Shown: positions 1 through 11,703 of the stretch, piece by piece
How positions within the stretch are numbered: position 1 is the first letter of the stretch
Layout: each line of letters starts with the position of its first letter
Assembly (NCBI GenBank): GCA_013423325.1
Contig: BLJB01000026.1
Coordinates: 124,001 to 188,000, forward strand
DNA from: Usnea hakonensis
Taxonomy: Eukaryota > Ascomycota > Lecanoromycetes > Lecanorales > Parmeliaceae
DNA length: 64,000 bases
Direction: 5' to 3'
Translations under genes and position numbers: made by a program
Notes under the pieces: model-generated
Told to the model about the DNA's origin: nothing
Databases searched by the model: none
Seen by the model: the letters and a program-made list of their open reading frames with translations, nothing else

Positions 1-517
1 TTGTGTTACACAAGGGGCTAGGATGGTGCTACTCCCGAAGGCTCCAATAGCTCTTCTCTTATCACACGGAATACTCGTTAGACAAACCTCAAAAATCCCA
101 TCGCTTACTTACTTTACCTTCAGTTACCCCCCGGCGACATCAATATTGCACGTGGTATGGCACTTATGCATCCGGACGAACCGTCCGAGCAAATACAACC
201 CATGTTTGGGCATGTTTGAGGTTAGGTCGCTCAGGAATTATCATCCTGAATTGTCGACGGGCACCAAGATCAACACAGTGTTCGCTGGCTCACTCTTCAG
301 GATGAAACCAGGAATATCCATGTTGCTTTGCAGATTGCGATGGGATAGATGAGTGGATAATATTGTAAATGCCTGCAATGCTGAAGAAACAGCGCGGCTA
401 GCGCTTGCTTCGCTTGGCTCCGACCAATCACCTTCTCACCTCATTTCAATATGCCGTAATACCTCGGCCAGCTCATAACTCATTATTGACACTTGGCAGC
501 TCATCGAAGATTTGAAC
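1..517. other. Intergenic stretch, nothing recognised
   Basis: No family-like reading frame is seen on either strand. A 109-codon open frame lies on the plus strand (23-352), but it has no recognisable motif and mixed composition, so I treat it as chance. The last part is presumably the promoter of the IST1-like gene that starts at 518. Confidence 0.5.
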
Positions 518-1532
518 ATGGCTCCCTCTTCGGCCATCGTTGTAAGCACTACATTTTGTGGCTCAGCACAATCCCTGCTGACACTCCCTAGGGCAAGATC
601 AAAGTCCAGCTGAAGCTATCCATTAGCAGATTACGCATGGTGCAACAGAAGGACACCGCGATAGCAAAGCAGCAAAGACGAGCAATGGCTGTATTGCTCG
701 AAGTACATCTCAACACGCCTTGCTGGTCAGTGACAAGCTAATTCGAGTACCGAATCAGCAAGGCAAAGAAGAATCAGCACGCATCCGTGTCGAGAATATC
801 ATACGGTCCGATATCACTACTGAGCTACTAGAAGTCCTTGAACTATACTGCGAGCTCCTTCTAGCGCGGACAGGGCTGCTGGAAGCTAAAGAATGTGACC
901 CTGGACTGGAAGAAGCGATCAAGTCTATCATTTATGCAGCGCCAAGGACAGACGTCAAAGAGCTGCAGCAGGCTAGAGCACTTTTGGTGGATAAATATGG
1001 AAAGGACTTTGCGCTGGAGGCTGTGGAGAATACAGATGGCAAGGTCGCGGAAAGAGTGCTTAAAAAGCTCAGAGTAGAGCCTCCAGACCCGGAACTAGTG
1101 ACATTGTATTTGAAGGAGATTGCAAGGACTTATGGTGTGAATTGGCCAAGAAAGGAACAGTCGCCTGATGGCCAAGATGATGAAGACGACGATACGCCCT
1201 CGGGCGGTCAAGCAGTGAAGAACTTGGAAGAGCCGTTGACAACAGACGAATTGAGCAAAGCTACACCCCCACGAGATCTTGGTCCAAGATCGCCCGTAAG
1301 CGTAGCACCTCCCAGCCCCAGTACTGACAATCTAAACCCGCGCCTGAGACTACCTGGTCCTCCGGATTTAAAACCAGGGGCGAAGATGAGCGGATTAAAG
1401 AAGCAGACATCCAGCACAGATGCGCAAGACAATATAAAAATTGGAGATTCTGGAGCAAAGAAAGACATTGTTGGCGGCAAGATACCAGACGTTGATGAAC
1501 TAGCCAAACGATTCGCCGCATTGAAAAAATAA
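518..1532 (+). CDS. IST1: IST1-family ESCRT regulator (Vps4 regulator)
   Basis: Predicted three-exon gene: 518-541, 592-702, 759-1532 (introns of 50 and 56 nt; the second has a GTACAT donor and a GCTAAT branch site). The joined product of 302 residues starts MAPSSAIVGKIKVQLKLSIS and continues with the Ist1 helical core, including the family string GKEESARIRVENIIRSDI and ELYCELLLARTGLL. Ist1 proteins bind Vps4 and Did2/CHMP1 on endosomes and tune ESCRT-III disassembly in multivesicular body sorting (family knowledge). The second half is a low-complexity acidic and proline-rich linker. The extreme C-terminus, VDELAKRFAALKK, looks like the short helix that serves as a MIT-interacting motif in Ist1 (inference). 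The long open frame alone starts at an internal Met in the intron; the joined model restores the conserved N-terminus. Confidence 0.93.
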
Positions 1533-2143
1533 AAACCACGCGTGCTCTGAATCTATTGAGCTGAGCCAATGCCCGTGCTATGATTGTGACTGGGGAAGTC
1601 CACAGAGACTCCACTGCGCTGTGATACTAAAATGGTAGTGGGAGGATGAACAGTTTAAAGCTGGCGCTTTGCAAGCAACAGACTACGATGCTTGTAGTCA
1701 TAGCCATTCCGACATTCACTCTACTCTAAGTATTGCACAACCTTCCAAGGCACTAATTGCATCTGCGAAATCGGGTTTCAAAATTGAAGTAATCACTTTC
1801 AATTTTATCCGTGTGCAACCTTTCTTGTCAATTTTGTTGAAAATTGTCACCAAACTCCACCCACAAACTATCAAACCGCCGTCCTTGCTTGTAAGTAATT
1901 CGCACAGGATCTACCTATCGCGTTGATTTCGCATTAGCCGGATGAGCTGAAGATGAGCTGAAGTTTCCTTGCAGCTTCGTCAACCTTGTACCTACAAAAC
2001 ATCTTGCCAGTTGACTCCTAAAGTGAGCTTACGAAGTCCCTAACATCACTTTGAGCTCACAGTGCCCAGATCACCGACTACCTATCGCCACGTTTGACCT
2101 CAACACAACTCAAAGAATCAAGAAACCTTGAACCATCTACAAA
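1533..2143. other. Intergenic stretch and upstream region of the next gene
   Basis: No coding signal recognised. The right half is pyrimidine-rich with scattered ACATC/CAACC runs, typical of a fungal promoter and 5' leader. Confidence 0.4.
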
Positions 2144-2203
2144 GTAAGTCTCTCTCACTCCCATCTAGCCTAAACAACATCAGCTCATCTCACAACCTTC
2201 TAG
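2144..2203 (+). other. Probable 5'-UTR intron
   Basis: A GTAAGT donor at 2144, a CCTAAAC branch-like site and a TTCTAG acceptor ending at 2203 lie just before the ATG at 2211. This is a strong splice signature in an untranslated leader. Confidence 0.6.
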
Positions 2204-2210
2204 AATCACA

Positions 2211-2747
2211 ATGACATCCGACAGCACCGCCGTTCCCGGCCTCTCCGAGTCCAAAGCCAAGTGGACCGACTCCGAAAAAGTTCAACCCACTCCACCTCAT
2301 CTCTCCTCAATGAAAACCCTCACTAACGCCCCCCAGATGGCCCTCCTCATCGCCGTCGTCAACGACACCAACCCCAACCCCAACTGGGCCAACCTTAAGC
2401 TCCCCCAAGGCCGCACTCTCCGCGCCTCCCAGACAATCTACGGCCAGCTCAAGAAAGACGCCGCTGCGCACCCGATGGTCGACGCCGCCGCCATCCCCGC
2501 GAGCAAGAAGCGCGGCCGCAAGCCCGCCAACGGCAACGAGGACGGCGCTCCTGCTACTCCTAAGAAGCGTGGAGGAGGGCGCAAGCCGAAGAATGTTGAT
2601 CGCATCGCCGCTAGTAGCCCTGTTGAGGACGATGAGGAGAAGCCGAGCAAGAAGCTCAAGACTAAGGCCAAAGGAGATGATGAAGGCGAAGGAGAAGATT
2701 GGGTGAAGGGAGAAGCCGACGATGAGGAGGAAGAAGACTTCGCTTGA
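2211..2747 (+). CDS. Small Myb-like / AT-hook nuclear protein
   Basis: The open frame is 178 codons, but 2280-2336 is probably an intron (GTTCAA donor, CACTAAC branch site, CCCCAG acceptor; 57 nt, in frame, no stop). Splicing joins KWTDSEK directly to MALLIAVV, giving 159 residues and an uninterrupted Myb/SANT-like helix set ending in GRTLRASQTIYGQLKKDA. Such short proteins are common in filamentous ascomycetes and their role is unknown to me. After this domain comes a basic region with AT-hook-like cores (KKRGRKP, GGGRKPK), a Lys-rich patch that may act as a nuclear localisation signal, and an acidic tail. The likely role is DNA or chromatin binding (inference from composition). Retaining the intron would insert 19 residues into the helical domain, so the spliced form is preferred. 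Confidence 0.7.
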   Translation: MTSDSTAVPGLSESKAKWTDSEKVQPTPPHLSSMKTLTNAPQMALLIAVVNDTNPNPNWANLKLPQGRTLRASQTIYGQLKKDAAAHPMVDAAAIPASKKRGRKPANGNEDGAPATPKKRGGGRKPKNVDRIAASSPVEDDEEKPSKKLKTKAKGDDEGEGEDWVKGEADDEEEEDFA

Positions 2748-3002
2748 GGGGCTGTTCACTTACTACTATGGCCTAGCATGAGGGGATAGTGTCTTGTGAA
2801 TGCTTGGGCAAGACGAATCTTTCGCGTTGTCCATTTGGACGAGTGGATAGATTTTCGCAATGGCATCAGCTTGATGGAAATTCCATTATGGTAATCGAAG
2901 TGGTTCAGAGATTGGAATAATTTCAGGGATTGGAATAATATCTAGCACTCCTCAAATAGTGGACATGGCCATCAGACAATGCAAGACGCCCTTCCCTCTG
3001 CT
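2748..3002. terminator. Convergent 3' region
   Basis: This 255-bp spacer separates two genes that end towards each other. It should hold both polyadenylation regions. No single poly(A) signal stands out. Confidence 0.3.
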
Positions 3003-6000
3003 CTATACCCCTTGATGCTGTGACTTCGAACTCTCATTCGTCTGTTGCCGCCGCATTCCAGCTTCGAGCTTCCGGCTCTGTATCCTGCGCAGACTGGCAG
3101 GTACATCTTCACCATCGTTTCGCGAACTACTCGTCGTACCTCGCCGAAGTCTAGCGAGCCCTGTTCCTGTGTCCATCGAATTAAGCGTTGCTCCTCGCCT
3201 TCGAGAAACAGTTTCTGGCTCATCGAGTGGGATCTCTTTCAGTCCATCCCTGGCTTCGGCTACTGCTTCGTCGACATCTTCTTCTGTACCTCCTTTCTGG
3301 GATTTTGCAGCGTAGTCATGATATGTAGGCCTTGTCAACAGCCCGCTCCTGAACTCATTGGCCCCGACTAACAATTTCGTCAAGTCGATCAATTCTTCTA
3401 GAAATTCAATGATTTCAGCTTGAGCCGCTGACGCAGCATTCCAAGACATATACTTCCTGCGCACGGCCCGCTGGCGTGCAAGCCTAGCCGTGATTTCGTG
3501 GCCTTCCCCATCCACATTTGCAAGCACAACTTCTCGCACTCGGTTGATCATGCGTAAGTGGGCGAGCCGGGCGGAAGGAAGGAACTGTGGCAGTGGGAGT
3601 TTAGTGGTCAGTGCGCTTTGGATAGCAAACAGCGTGAGGGAAACGCTCCCAGCCACGTTACGGCGGTAGGGGTAGATCTCAGCATTGAGCTCCTCCAACG
3701 GCCCAGAACCGTAGGCTGTGCGCAGCTGTAACATGTTGTCCATTCTGTCAACGATCTGATGGAGGACGAAGAGAATCTCGGAGTAGATCAGAGCAAGGCC
3801 TTCAAAGGAACCTTTGATCCTCGGCTCGTTGCTGCAGAAGGGGAGGAAGGTTTCCGCAGCACCTAAGGAGGTATTAGCCTTCCCATTCGCTTTCTCGAAT
3901 CGTACAATGTTTGCAGCGGCGTAAACGTCGATCTTGACACCCTGTTCGATGCCAGCGGCAACGCACTTCTCCATTTCGTGGATCTGTTCAAGGGCTGCAG
4001 CGAGCGATTCAACCAGCCGTGTTCGGGCTTTGACTGGAAGAAGCACGACCTCAACAATCAGAGCGACTATCCCACCAATCATAAAAGCAATCCATCGCTT
4101 CAGAAAATTCTCGGTTGGTGTCCCTAGAGTCTCTGTCGGCTTGTTACATGGGCAGATTGCTCATCGAACTTACCCGGAACGGTATCGAGCTCACTAGACA
4201 AGGAGACAACGCATATACTCACAATGCAAACCATACCGGCCTTCGGGTATTTAGTTCCCAGTTGCACATAAGCGCAAGGGAAAAGTGCCACAAGAATTAT
4301 CGCAGTACAGACGATTGGGTTGCCTCCGCGAGCCTCAACAGCGGCCCAGCCCCACAAACACCCAACCGTGGTGCCTATGCCCCGAAGAACAAAGGTCCAA
4401 ACAGAAGTACCAATTGACACTTCAGTGATCAGGACGAGCTGTAAAGCCGCCCAGAGCCCCCGGTTCAAAGAATACCAGGTATTCCAAGCAGCCACGAATG
4501 CAGGCCAAAGTACCAGAAAAACAGCGACACCGAGCTTCATGGCATACAACAAGTCTTCTGAGTGCTGGATCCATTCTAATGCATCGGCAGCTTGACCCCG
4601 GAGACGAAGAGAATAAGATATTTCCTGACGCTTGGAATCTTGTGCTCTAAATTTGTTTTCTCGTTTCTTGGCCTCTTCCTTGGACTTCAGAGGGACAGCA
4701 TTCTTCTCAAGATCTCCTTGGTGAGCCAGTAAGCTACTTTTGCTATGCAGTGATTCTGCTTCATCTTCGTCATCCTCATGCTCGTCCAAAGTACCTTGCC
4801 TATTGCTTTTCCGCCCGCTTTTAGGCAGTGCTTCATCCTCCTCGCCACCAGTATACAGCCAATTCGACCATTTGATATGTGGTGCATAAATACGCCGACG
4901 TCCATTCCGATTTTGACGGCGTTGAACTAGCTCTCGGGAGTGCCTGAGCATACTCTCGATATGCGATGCTGCTTGGCGTACGTTGAGCATGAACGATGAC
5001 ATCAGAAAAACTTCTTCTCTCGGCATGATATCAGGTTCTTTGCCTTCCAATTCCTGCATCGCAGCAGCCCCTTCTAGCGCAGATGCAGAATCCGCGTCGA
5101 ATTGGAGCAAAGCTTTCTGCAGCACGTCCATTTGCATGTCCAGCTCCTCAACCAGGATACCTTTTGGCACCATTGCACCAGAAGGTAATGTGGGGACATC
5201 ATACGCATAAGCAACGCAGGCACTTACAACCTCAACGGTTCGAGCGACGACATGGTGTAGATCCTCGTATGGCTTTGCCGCTCTGGCCAATAGATACCGA
5301 AGTAGACGAGCGTCGCCAAATTCGATTTCGCGCTTGGGCTTGATCATCTCAAGCTCGGCTTTGTCTTGTTCGATGATGGTTGCCAGCTTCTCGTGCTTCC
5401 AATCTGTCGGGGGCAGCGGTAATTCTGGAGTAAGCAAATTGGATGTAGCTCCAACGAGTGCCGAAATGGCTGGAGTCTTGCTGTTCTCTACGAAATCGGA
5501 ACCGGACCCTGACTGCTCTGGATCGGGAGCTTGCACCTCGTCATCGCTACCAAGGAGAGCATATTTGGATTCGCAAGAACTGATGACTGCGATAGTGTTG
5601 GCCACTAGCTTTTTCATTGCTTGCACACTAATAGGTTTCATGCTGCGAGGAGGGAGCACGGATACCGCGAGTTCAAAGTTGCACTCTTGTTGAGCTGATT
5701 TGCAATCTGAGAGTTTCTTCCGTATCTTAGCTTTGGTATTTGTCAGGTCAGTCACACTTGTCTTGGAGGGCTTTTTGAGTGACTCATGTTCAGCGCCTTC
5801 AGACTTGCTGGCAAATAGCCTGTGAAAGATGGCCTTTGCCTTGATGTGCATAGGAGCTTTCGGTAAATTAGTAGCCTTTTGTGAAAGACCGTGTCCTTCA
5901 TCAGGAACGCTCTCAGGTGCCGCAGTCATAGACACACCAACTCGTTTATCGTCAGTCTGGGCGTCGTTCTGATCGACTAGTCTCTTTGATTCGACAAAGT

Positions 6001-6816
6001 AAGTACCAGCATCTCCAAGGGCTTTAGTTGTGTCATTAAGTGTATCAAGGGTCATTTGACCAAGGTATCTGGAGCTGAACTCGGGGAAGATACATATATT
6101 GACCAGCATTATGCATCCAGCAGCGATCAAGATTGGATACAGTATGTTTGTCGCAGAAAGAGGGGTTACGACTTTGGCAGTTGATGTCAAAGATACTACC
6201 GATACAATGACCAAGAGCAAGACAAGGATAAACAATCGAGGCGTCTTTGATCGTAGATAGCCATGGATTAGCACCACAACTGCTAGGAAAATTGCTCGAA
6301 TCGCATAGCCAGCTGATGGGTTGTCCTTGATGACGACAGAGCCCAGGTATATCCCTAAAGTTGACCAAGCTACACCCAGTAGTGTGCCGGAAAGAACGAG
6401 GATAAGCGCTTCAGCCATTTGGCCAAACCGTCGACCAGGGTGGCCAAAGACCGTGGTGATAGCGCCGAGACTAGCACATTTCGAAGTCAGCTTTACGATT
6501 GACAGATATGGATTTGAGGGAGAAGACATCTTTGGGGAAGAAAAGTGACGCTGAAATTGTGAGAACCAAGTCTCACGACCCAAGAAGCAGTCTCAAATAG
6601 CAAGAAATAAGACAGAAATCCTGCTTACTAGGAGGCTTTGCCAATGCTCGTCCGGGAGCCTGGGATGAGACATATACTGACGAGCAAAGTAGTAGCAATA
6701 ACATTTTTCAAAATTCTCTTCCACAGGTTATCCTTCCCCAGGTTCTCCCATATCTCTGCTGCACGCCTTTTCCCATAACAGGCGCCTCTTTGAAACAATG
6801 ATCCTTGTTTGAGCAT
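3003..6816 (-). CDS. BRE4-like ArAE/FUSC-family membrane protein
   Basis: Predicted exons on the minus strand: 6629-6816, 4174-6470, 3003-4123 (introns 6471-6628, 158 nt, and 4124-4173, 50 nt), giving 1201 residues. Each join restores family sequence: GKASYLGAITTVFGHPGRRFG at the first junction and VPGTPTENFLKRWIAF at the second. Layout: an N-terminal membrane block of about five helices (roughly 35-200), a long cytosolic region with acidic low-complexity parts, a second block of about five helices (roughly 690-850) and a C-terminal DUF2421-type domain. This matches fungal Brefeldin A-sensitivity (Bre4-like) and aromatic-acid-exporter-like proteins. Substrate and membrane are not established for most members. 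The start Met at 6816 is the first ATG of exon 1 and is less certain than the rest. It is divergent with the Snu23 gene, about 300 bp away. Confidence 0.85.
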
Positions 6817-7116
6817 GTTTGTACTGTCTACTCCATCTACGAGGAAACATGATTAGGTTCGAGTCCGACGACCAAATATCATCAAAATAGCTGCGCATGA
6901 CCAAACAAAGGCTCAACTTAAAGAAAGGGTGATCGCCACAGGGTTCTTTGCCGCGGCGTCTGACCCGCTTAACCAATAGACTCATGTCCCTTGAACATAT
7001 AAATGCTCGCGTGCTGTAATAACTGCGATGCTTTTTCTCTACGCTTGTCAAGGCAATTCCGAGTGCTTTTGTGTTCTGTTACTCCTACAATTCTGTCACG
7101 TCATCAAGACCAAGCC

Positions 7117-7761
7117 ATGTCTGGCTCTGGCCCCTCAAAATCCACCGCCTCAGACACCTCATTCCGCAAAACCTGGGACAGAACCGAATACGCAGCCAAA
7201 GCCGCTGATCGTGAGATAAAATATAAAGCCGAGGGCGCAGCACGTGCCGAGGCCAAAGCTGCCGGCCGCAAGTATTTCCCCCGTGCCTCCACACCTCCTG
7301 ATGCCAAAGAGACAGAATCGCGCACTGCTCGTCTCGATGTCTCCAACAATGTTGGCAAAACGTCTCTCGTGCCAGCTGGCGCGGCTACGGGAAAGAGGGG
7401 ACGAGGGGCGGGGTTCTATTGTGCCGATTGTGATTTGACATTCAAGGACAATCTACAATTCCTTGAACATTTGAACTCGCGGCAGCACCTGGTGGCTATT
7501 GGGCAGACTGGCGAAGTAAAGAGGGCAACGTTGGAGGAGGTCAGGGAAAGGTTGGAGTGGCTAGCTCAGAAGAGAAGAGAGGAGAAAGAAGGAATTGGGA
7601 ATGTGGTTGATTTGGGGAAGAGGTTGGAGGTAAGGAAGGAGTTAGACGAGCGGGAGAGAGAAGAAAAGAGAAGGAAGAGGAACGAGAAGAGAAGGAAGAC
7701 GGAGGGAGGTGTTGGAATCAAGGCCGAGGAGGATGGAGTTGGCGGTGGCATTATATGTTGA
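7117..7761 (+). CDS. SNU23: Snu23/ZMAT2-like U4/U6.U5 tri-snRNP zinc-finger protein
   Basis: A single exon of 214 residues starts MSGSGPSKST; an in-frame GCC-ATG context favours this Met over upstream codons. The N-terminal half contains the family pattern FRKTWDRTEYAAKAADRE. It is followed by a matrin-type C2H2 zinc finger (FYCADCDLTFKDNLQFLEHL..RQH, about residues 106-130) and then the conserved segment RATLEEVRERLEWL. The C-terminus is a highly charged Arg/Lys/Glu coiled stretch. Snu23 joins the spliceosomal B complex with Prp38 and helps activation near the 5' splice site (family knowledge). Convergent with SPT3. Confidence 0.93.
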   Translation: MSGSGPSKSTASDTSFRKTWDRTEYAAKAADREIKYKAEGAARAEAKAAGRKYFPRASTPPDAKETESRTARLDVSNNVGKTSLVPAGAATGKRGRGAGFYCADCDLTFKDNLQFLEHLNSRQHLVAIGQTGEVKRATLEEVRERLEWLAQKRREEKEGIGNVVDLGKRLEVRKELDEREREEKRRKRNEKRRKTEGGVGIKAEEDGVGGGIIC

Positions 7762-8126
7762 GTCGGCAGGGGGCATGGCACCACGGCGTTCTTCATGGTC
7801 AGTAACCAAGGCTGGCATGCTTTCCGAGCAGAAGCGTGGAGTATGGCGTATAGAAATTGTGTAATACAACGTGAGTCTTATCGCATAGGGGTGTTCTGAG
7901 CACAAGATACGATAGGTAAGAGTTTCTCTCTTTTGTCGGCCCCAACGACATAGGTGCCGACCAACGATGAGTCTTCCCCCAGACTGCATGGATATCAATC
8001 GCATCCAAAGCCAACACTAAGAAGAGTATGCCTCATCCGATGCCAGCTTCCAAACCCTTGACACTGTGCCGGGTTTTGAAAGCCAGCCGTACTTGATCAA
8101 ATCTAGCTTGCATGAGCATATCTATT
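7762..8126. terminator. Convergent 3' spacer between SNU23 and SPT3
   Basis: This 365-bp region has no recognisable coding sequence and presumably holds both 3' ends. Overlapping minus-strand open frames here run into the antisense of SNU23 and look spurious. Confidence 0.4.
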
Positions 8127-9221
8127 TCAATCGAAAGGCAAAGGGATGATACGTACCAACTTCAGTTCAGTCCTATGTAACGCCCTGGGACCACCCAACC
8201 AAACGTTCACTCTACCTGGGATGGGCCTCTCTTGCAATCTTCGGAAGGCCTCTCTGACATGCTTCTGTGTCACAGGCGTCCTTTCCCCTTCAGGCAGGTC
8301 GAACAGTCCGGTTTCTCTCTTGCGCTTCTTACTCTGAGCATCCGAGTCGCCATTGCGAGACATTTTGAGGTCTTCTTCTTTTTTCACCTTCAACGCTTCC
8401 TCAGTCAGAGTCTGGACAACGTCGTACAGTAGGAAACCCAGGATATCCACGATGTCGTCGTTGGGCTTACTGTCAGTCACGATACCAAATCCAGCCCACT
8501 CGCGGAATCGCTTGGCTTTCTTGTAGGTAAAGGAGGCTTGGCGGCACTCGCTGTAATGGACATACTCGTCCTTGGTCATGCCTTTGGTACGCCTGTCGGC
8601 TGCTTGTAAGCGGACCATGTTCGCGGCATTTGCTTCTTCCTCCTCCTCGTCATCCTCATCCTCACCCTCGGGTAGCTGTTCGCTGAAGAAGCTTGAAATA
8701 TCCCACGGAAGCTTGACCTTCTTCTTGCTTCTTTTAGACAATTCACCAACAGGCACAGAAGGGCCACCAGCGACATCAACGCCGCCAAGAGCATCGTCGC
8801 CTACTGCAGCGTCGGCGGCATCGCCTCCCTTGTCGTCAGACTCTCTGGCGCTCTTTCGAACGTCTTTCCATGAGAGAAAGGTTTTTAGACGTGAAGTTTT
8901 TGCTTTGTCGTGGCGGATTAGGAAGAATAGCTCATCTTTGGTGATCGCACGCGAGCCGCGTCGATTCGCAAGGGCTGTGGACCTCTTGAGCTACCTTGAT
9001 ATCAGTTTTATGAACACACATTCAATAGCAAGACTCACCATCTCTATAACTTGGTCATGGACGATTTCTTCAACGAGCGTTGTGGTCTCGCTTGAGGGCT
9101 CTCCTGTTTCGCCAGCCACGAACATCATCTGTTGAAGTTCAGGTATTAGCACAATGCGTTTATAGCCTGCCGCTATCTCCTCCTCTGGTGGTGGAACTGA
9201 TGTATCATTCAGCAGAGACAT
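8127..9221 (-). CDS. SPT3: SAGA subunit Spt3 (histone-fold protein)
   Basis: Two exons, 9039-9221 and 8127-8990, with a 48-nt intron (GTGAGT..GGTAG), give 348 residues. The start Met gives a TAFII-18-like histone fold: QQMMFVAGETGEP followed by VEEIVHDQVIEM, and across the junction LKRSTALANRRGSRAITKDE and FFLIRHDK. The second half carries the Spt3-specific block WSECRQASFTYKKAKRFREW with GFGIVTDSKPNDDIVDILGF, then a basic linker and ETGLFDLPEG. Spt3 is the SAGA subunit that contacts TBP (family knowledge). The last residues (after ELKLV) follow a GTACGT sequence that resembles a splice donor, so the true C-terminus may differ slightly. The ten residues before the QQMMFV block are also less conserved than expected. 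Confidence 0.92.
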
Positions 9222-10176
9222 GGCGGTTCAGGATTGACAATTGCTGTTGAAGTCCAAGTTGACTACTTGGAAGGATGGGAGTGTTGAGACAAGAGCGACG
9301 ACATTGAGCTGAGAGTTAAGAGTAATTTTTAGACAATAAAGTCGCTCGCTCGACGTGATGACTACTTTATCTCGGCGCTCTCGGCGCAAGAATATCAAAT
9401 GTATCATCATGCATTCATTTATCAGACGTATTCTTGTAAGCAAAGGAGGGTCCCATCCATAGAAAATGCTACAAGCCTACCTGTTGGATCTCCTGCCGGT
9501 ACTTTGCTCCTGACTTCTCAGCCATTTCTGCAAGTCCTCTGCTCTGATCAATCTAGAGTAGAGAAAGTACTCTAGCTCAGGCCGGTCTCTATTGATGGGC
9601 CTCTCTAGTCTATCACTCCATTAATCGACGCCCAGGAGGATGTCACAGAACCATCTGACTTCAAATGAATAGAACAGTATTAGAAGAACAATCTTGACAC
9701 CAGGATATTTTCCATAGAAACCTCGCGTGAGAAATTACTGGGGTTAGGAAATATTGCACTTTTCCCAAAGGATATCAGTGACCCATCAAGAAAGCCCGGC
9801 CTGAGTAGGGCTGAGAAGAATAAAGGGAGAAAAAAAAGCTCACTTGAGCCTCTGTGTGATACAGCGCCCAAACGTGAAGTCTTCGACTGCAGCCAAGCAA
9901 TATGACTTAGAATCATCGATGCATGTAGTACCATACTCTCGTTGTAAATAGTTTCTACGTGCAGTCCAATCACGGCAACCCTAACTACTAGTGCCCCGCT
10001 GTGCCTTGCATGATGGACCTACAGTTGCACCACCTCCACACGAGCTTCACCCCAGGTTTCTGCCCTCAGCAAGAGAACCATTTGGTCTTGACCTTTGGTG
10101 CAATTTCTAAATGTCAAGCCTCAACCTGATTCCTTGTTGATCGTGGAGTGATTTCTGACTATCAGTGGGAGCTGCC
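9222..10176. other. Promoter region between SPT3 and CWC25
   Basis: The roughly 950-bp divergent spacer contains only short open frames without family resemblance, for example on the minus strand at 9680-9973. It should hold both promoters. No motif was singled out. Confidence 0.45.
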
Positions 10177-11297
10177 ATGCCTCTGTAAGTCTCGGTCCCT
10201 TCGTTTGGCCCTGGGCCTGGAACTTACATCGCTTCAGTCACCTACTCGGCAAAAAGTCATGGAATGTCTACAATGCCGACAACATTGCCAAGGTCAAGCG
10301 CGACGAGGCTGCGGCCGCTGCCCACGAGGAGGCCGAGGAACAGCGCATGCAAGAAGTCGATGCCGAACGACGCATACAGATATTACGTGGTCTTCCAGTC
10401 AAAACAACCTCAGCTCCGATCGAAGAAGAACGAAATGGACAAAATAGAGAAGGTAGACCCAACCGAGAGAGAAAGAGAAGGAGAGTTGCTGGGGAAGATG
10501 ACACAGACCGGGACATACGATTCGCTCAGGAAAATCAAGCTCTTGTGCCAGCCAGGTTCGAGATACAGATGAAAACTAAGAATAGCAGTGACGCCCCCAT
10601 TACCGACATGAACGGCCACATTAACCTATTTCCTGTGGACGGATCAAGGCATAACGCACCCAAGAATCCAGAGGTTGAGGCCGAGAAGGCGAAGAAGCAA
10701 AAGGAGTTTGAGGATCAGTACACCATGCGATTTTCTAATGCGGCCGGCTTTAAACAGTCCATAGGCCAAAAACCTTGGTACCATAATGTAAATGCGATTG
10801 GGGATGGAGGTGGAGAAGTAGAAGCGCCTTCAAAGGATGTGTGGGGCAATGAGGACCCAAGGAGAAAAGAAAGGGAGAAGATGAGGATTGTAGCTGACGA
10901 TCCTTTAGCTGCGATCCAGAAAGGGGTTGCTGGGGTGCGGGAAGTGGGACGGGAGAGGAAGAAATGGAAAGAGGAAAAAGATCGGGAAATCAGGGAGCTC
11001 GAAGATGCGGAAAGACGACGGGAGAGAAAAAGAAAGAAGAGACGAGAAGCAGATGATCTGGAGAATTTCAGTCTTGATAATGGTGCACCTGATGAGCACG
11101 CTCGGCGTCATCGTCATCGTCATCATCAGAGCAAAGGCGACCTTTCGCCTAGCTCCCATCGACGCCGAAGCCGCAGCCCTGACCGCAGTCGCCATCGGTC
11201 CCACCATTCTCGCCACAAACCAGTGGTTGTTGACAACAGAACAGGCTGGGAGGTAGGTCCCGGTGGTAGGTACAGCAGCCAATTTGCGCACGCTTAG
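10177..11297 (+). CDS. CWC25: Cwc25-type pre-mRNA splicing factor
   Basis: Two exons: an 8-nt first coding exon (10177-10184) and 10238-11297, with a 53-nt intron (GTAAGT..CTTCAG). The join yields MPLHLLGKKSWNVYNADNIA, the diagnostic N-terminus of Cwc25, followed by an Ala/Glu-rich helix with EEAEEQRMQEVDAERRIQ. The product is 355 residues. The middle has the conserved KPWYHN motif and a DPLAAIQKGV stretch. The C-terminus is Arg/Ser/His-rich (RSRSPDRSRHR) and ends in GRYSSQFAHA. Cwc25 binds the spliceosome for the first catalytic step, together with Yju2 (family knowledge). The tiny first exon explains why an open frame alone starts too late. Confidence 0.95.
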
Positions 11298-11703
11298 CTG
11301 TGAGATCATAACTTAGTGATTATCCATGAATTGGTCTCGTCAAATTCTTCCCGATTCGATTCTATTCCCGTCTTAAGTCGTACATTGCTCTTCTCTCAAC
11401 TTGCTAGCCTCACATTCTCAACAAATGCTCCTGTCAGCTTCGCAGTTGAATCGGGATTCTCGATACATAAACAATGACCCACTCCCTTCCGAACCTCCAT
11501 ACTCTTCCCCCATCCAGCCTTCCCTGAATATCTCAGCGCTGTTACCCTGGGAAGGCGAAGCTGTATGTGTGAATGCCTCGAATATGGTGTACGCTAAATT
11601 AAATTTACCTCCGGCTACTCTGCTAACTCCGGCGCATCAATACTCGTAACCTCCAAATACACTACCCACACAATTCAAGCTGGGAGAACCCACACTCGCA
11701 TAA
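11298..11703. other. Intergenic, promoter of the AP-2 sigma gene
   Basis: No coding sequence recognised. An 82-codon plus-strand frame (11401-11649) lacks any recognisable feature. Confidence 0.4.

Noticed and set aside
23..352. 109-codon open frame at the left edge
   Set aside because: No motif, no splice support, ordinary for chance length.
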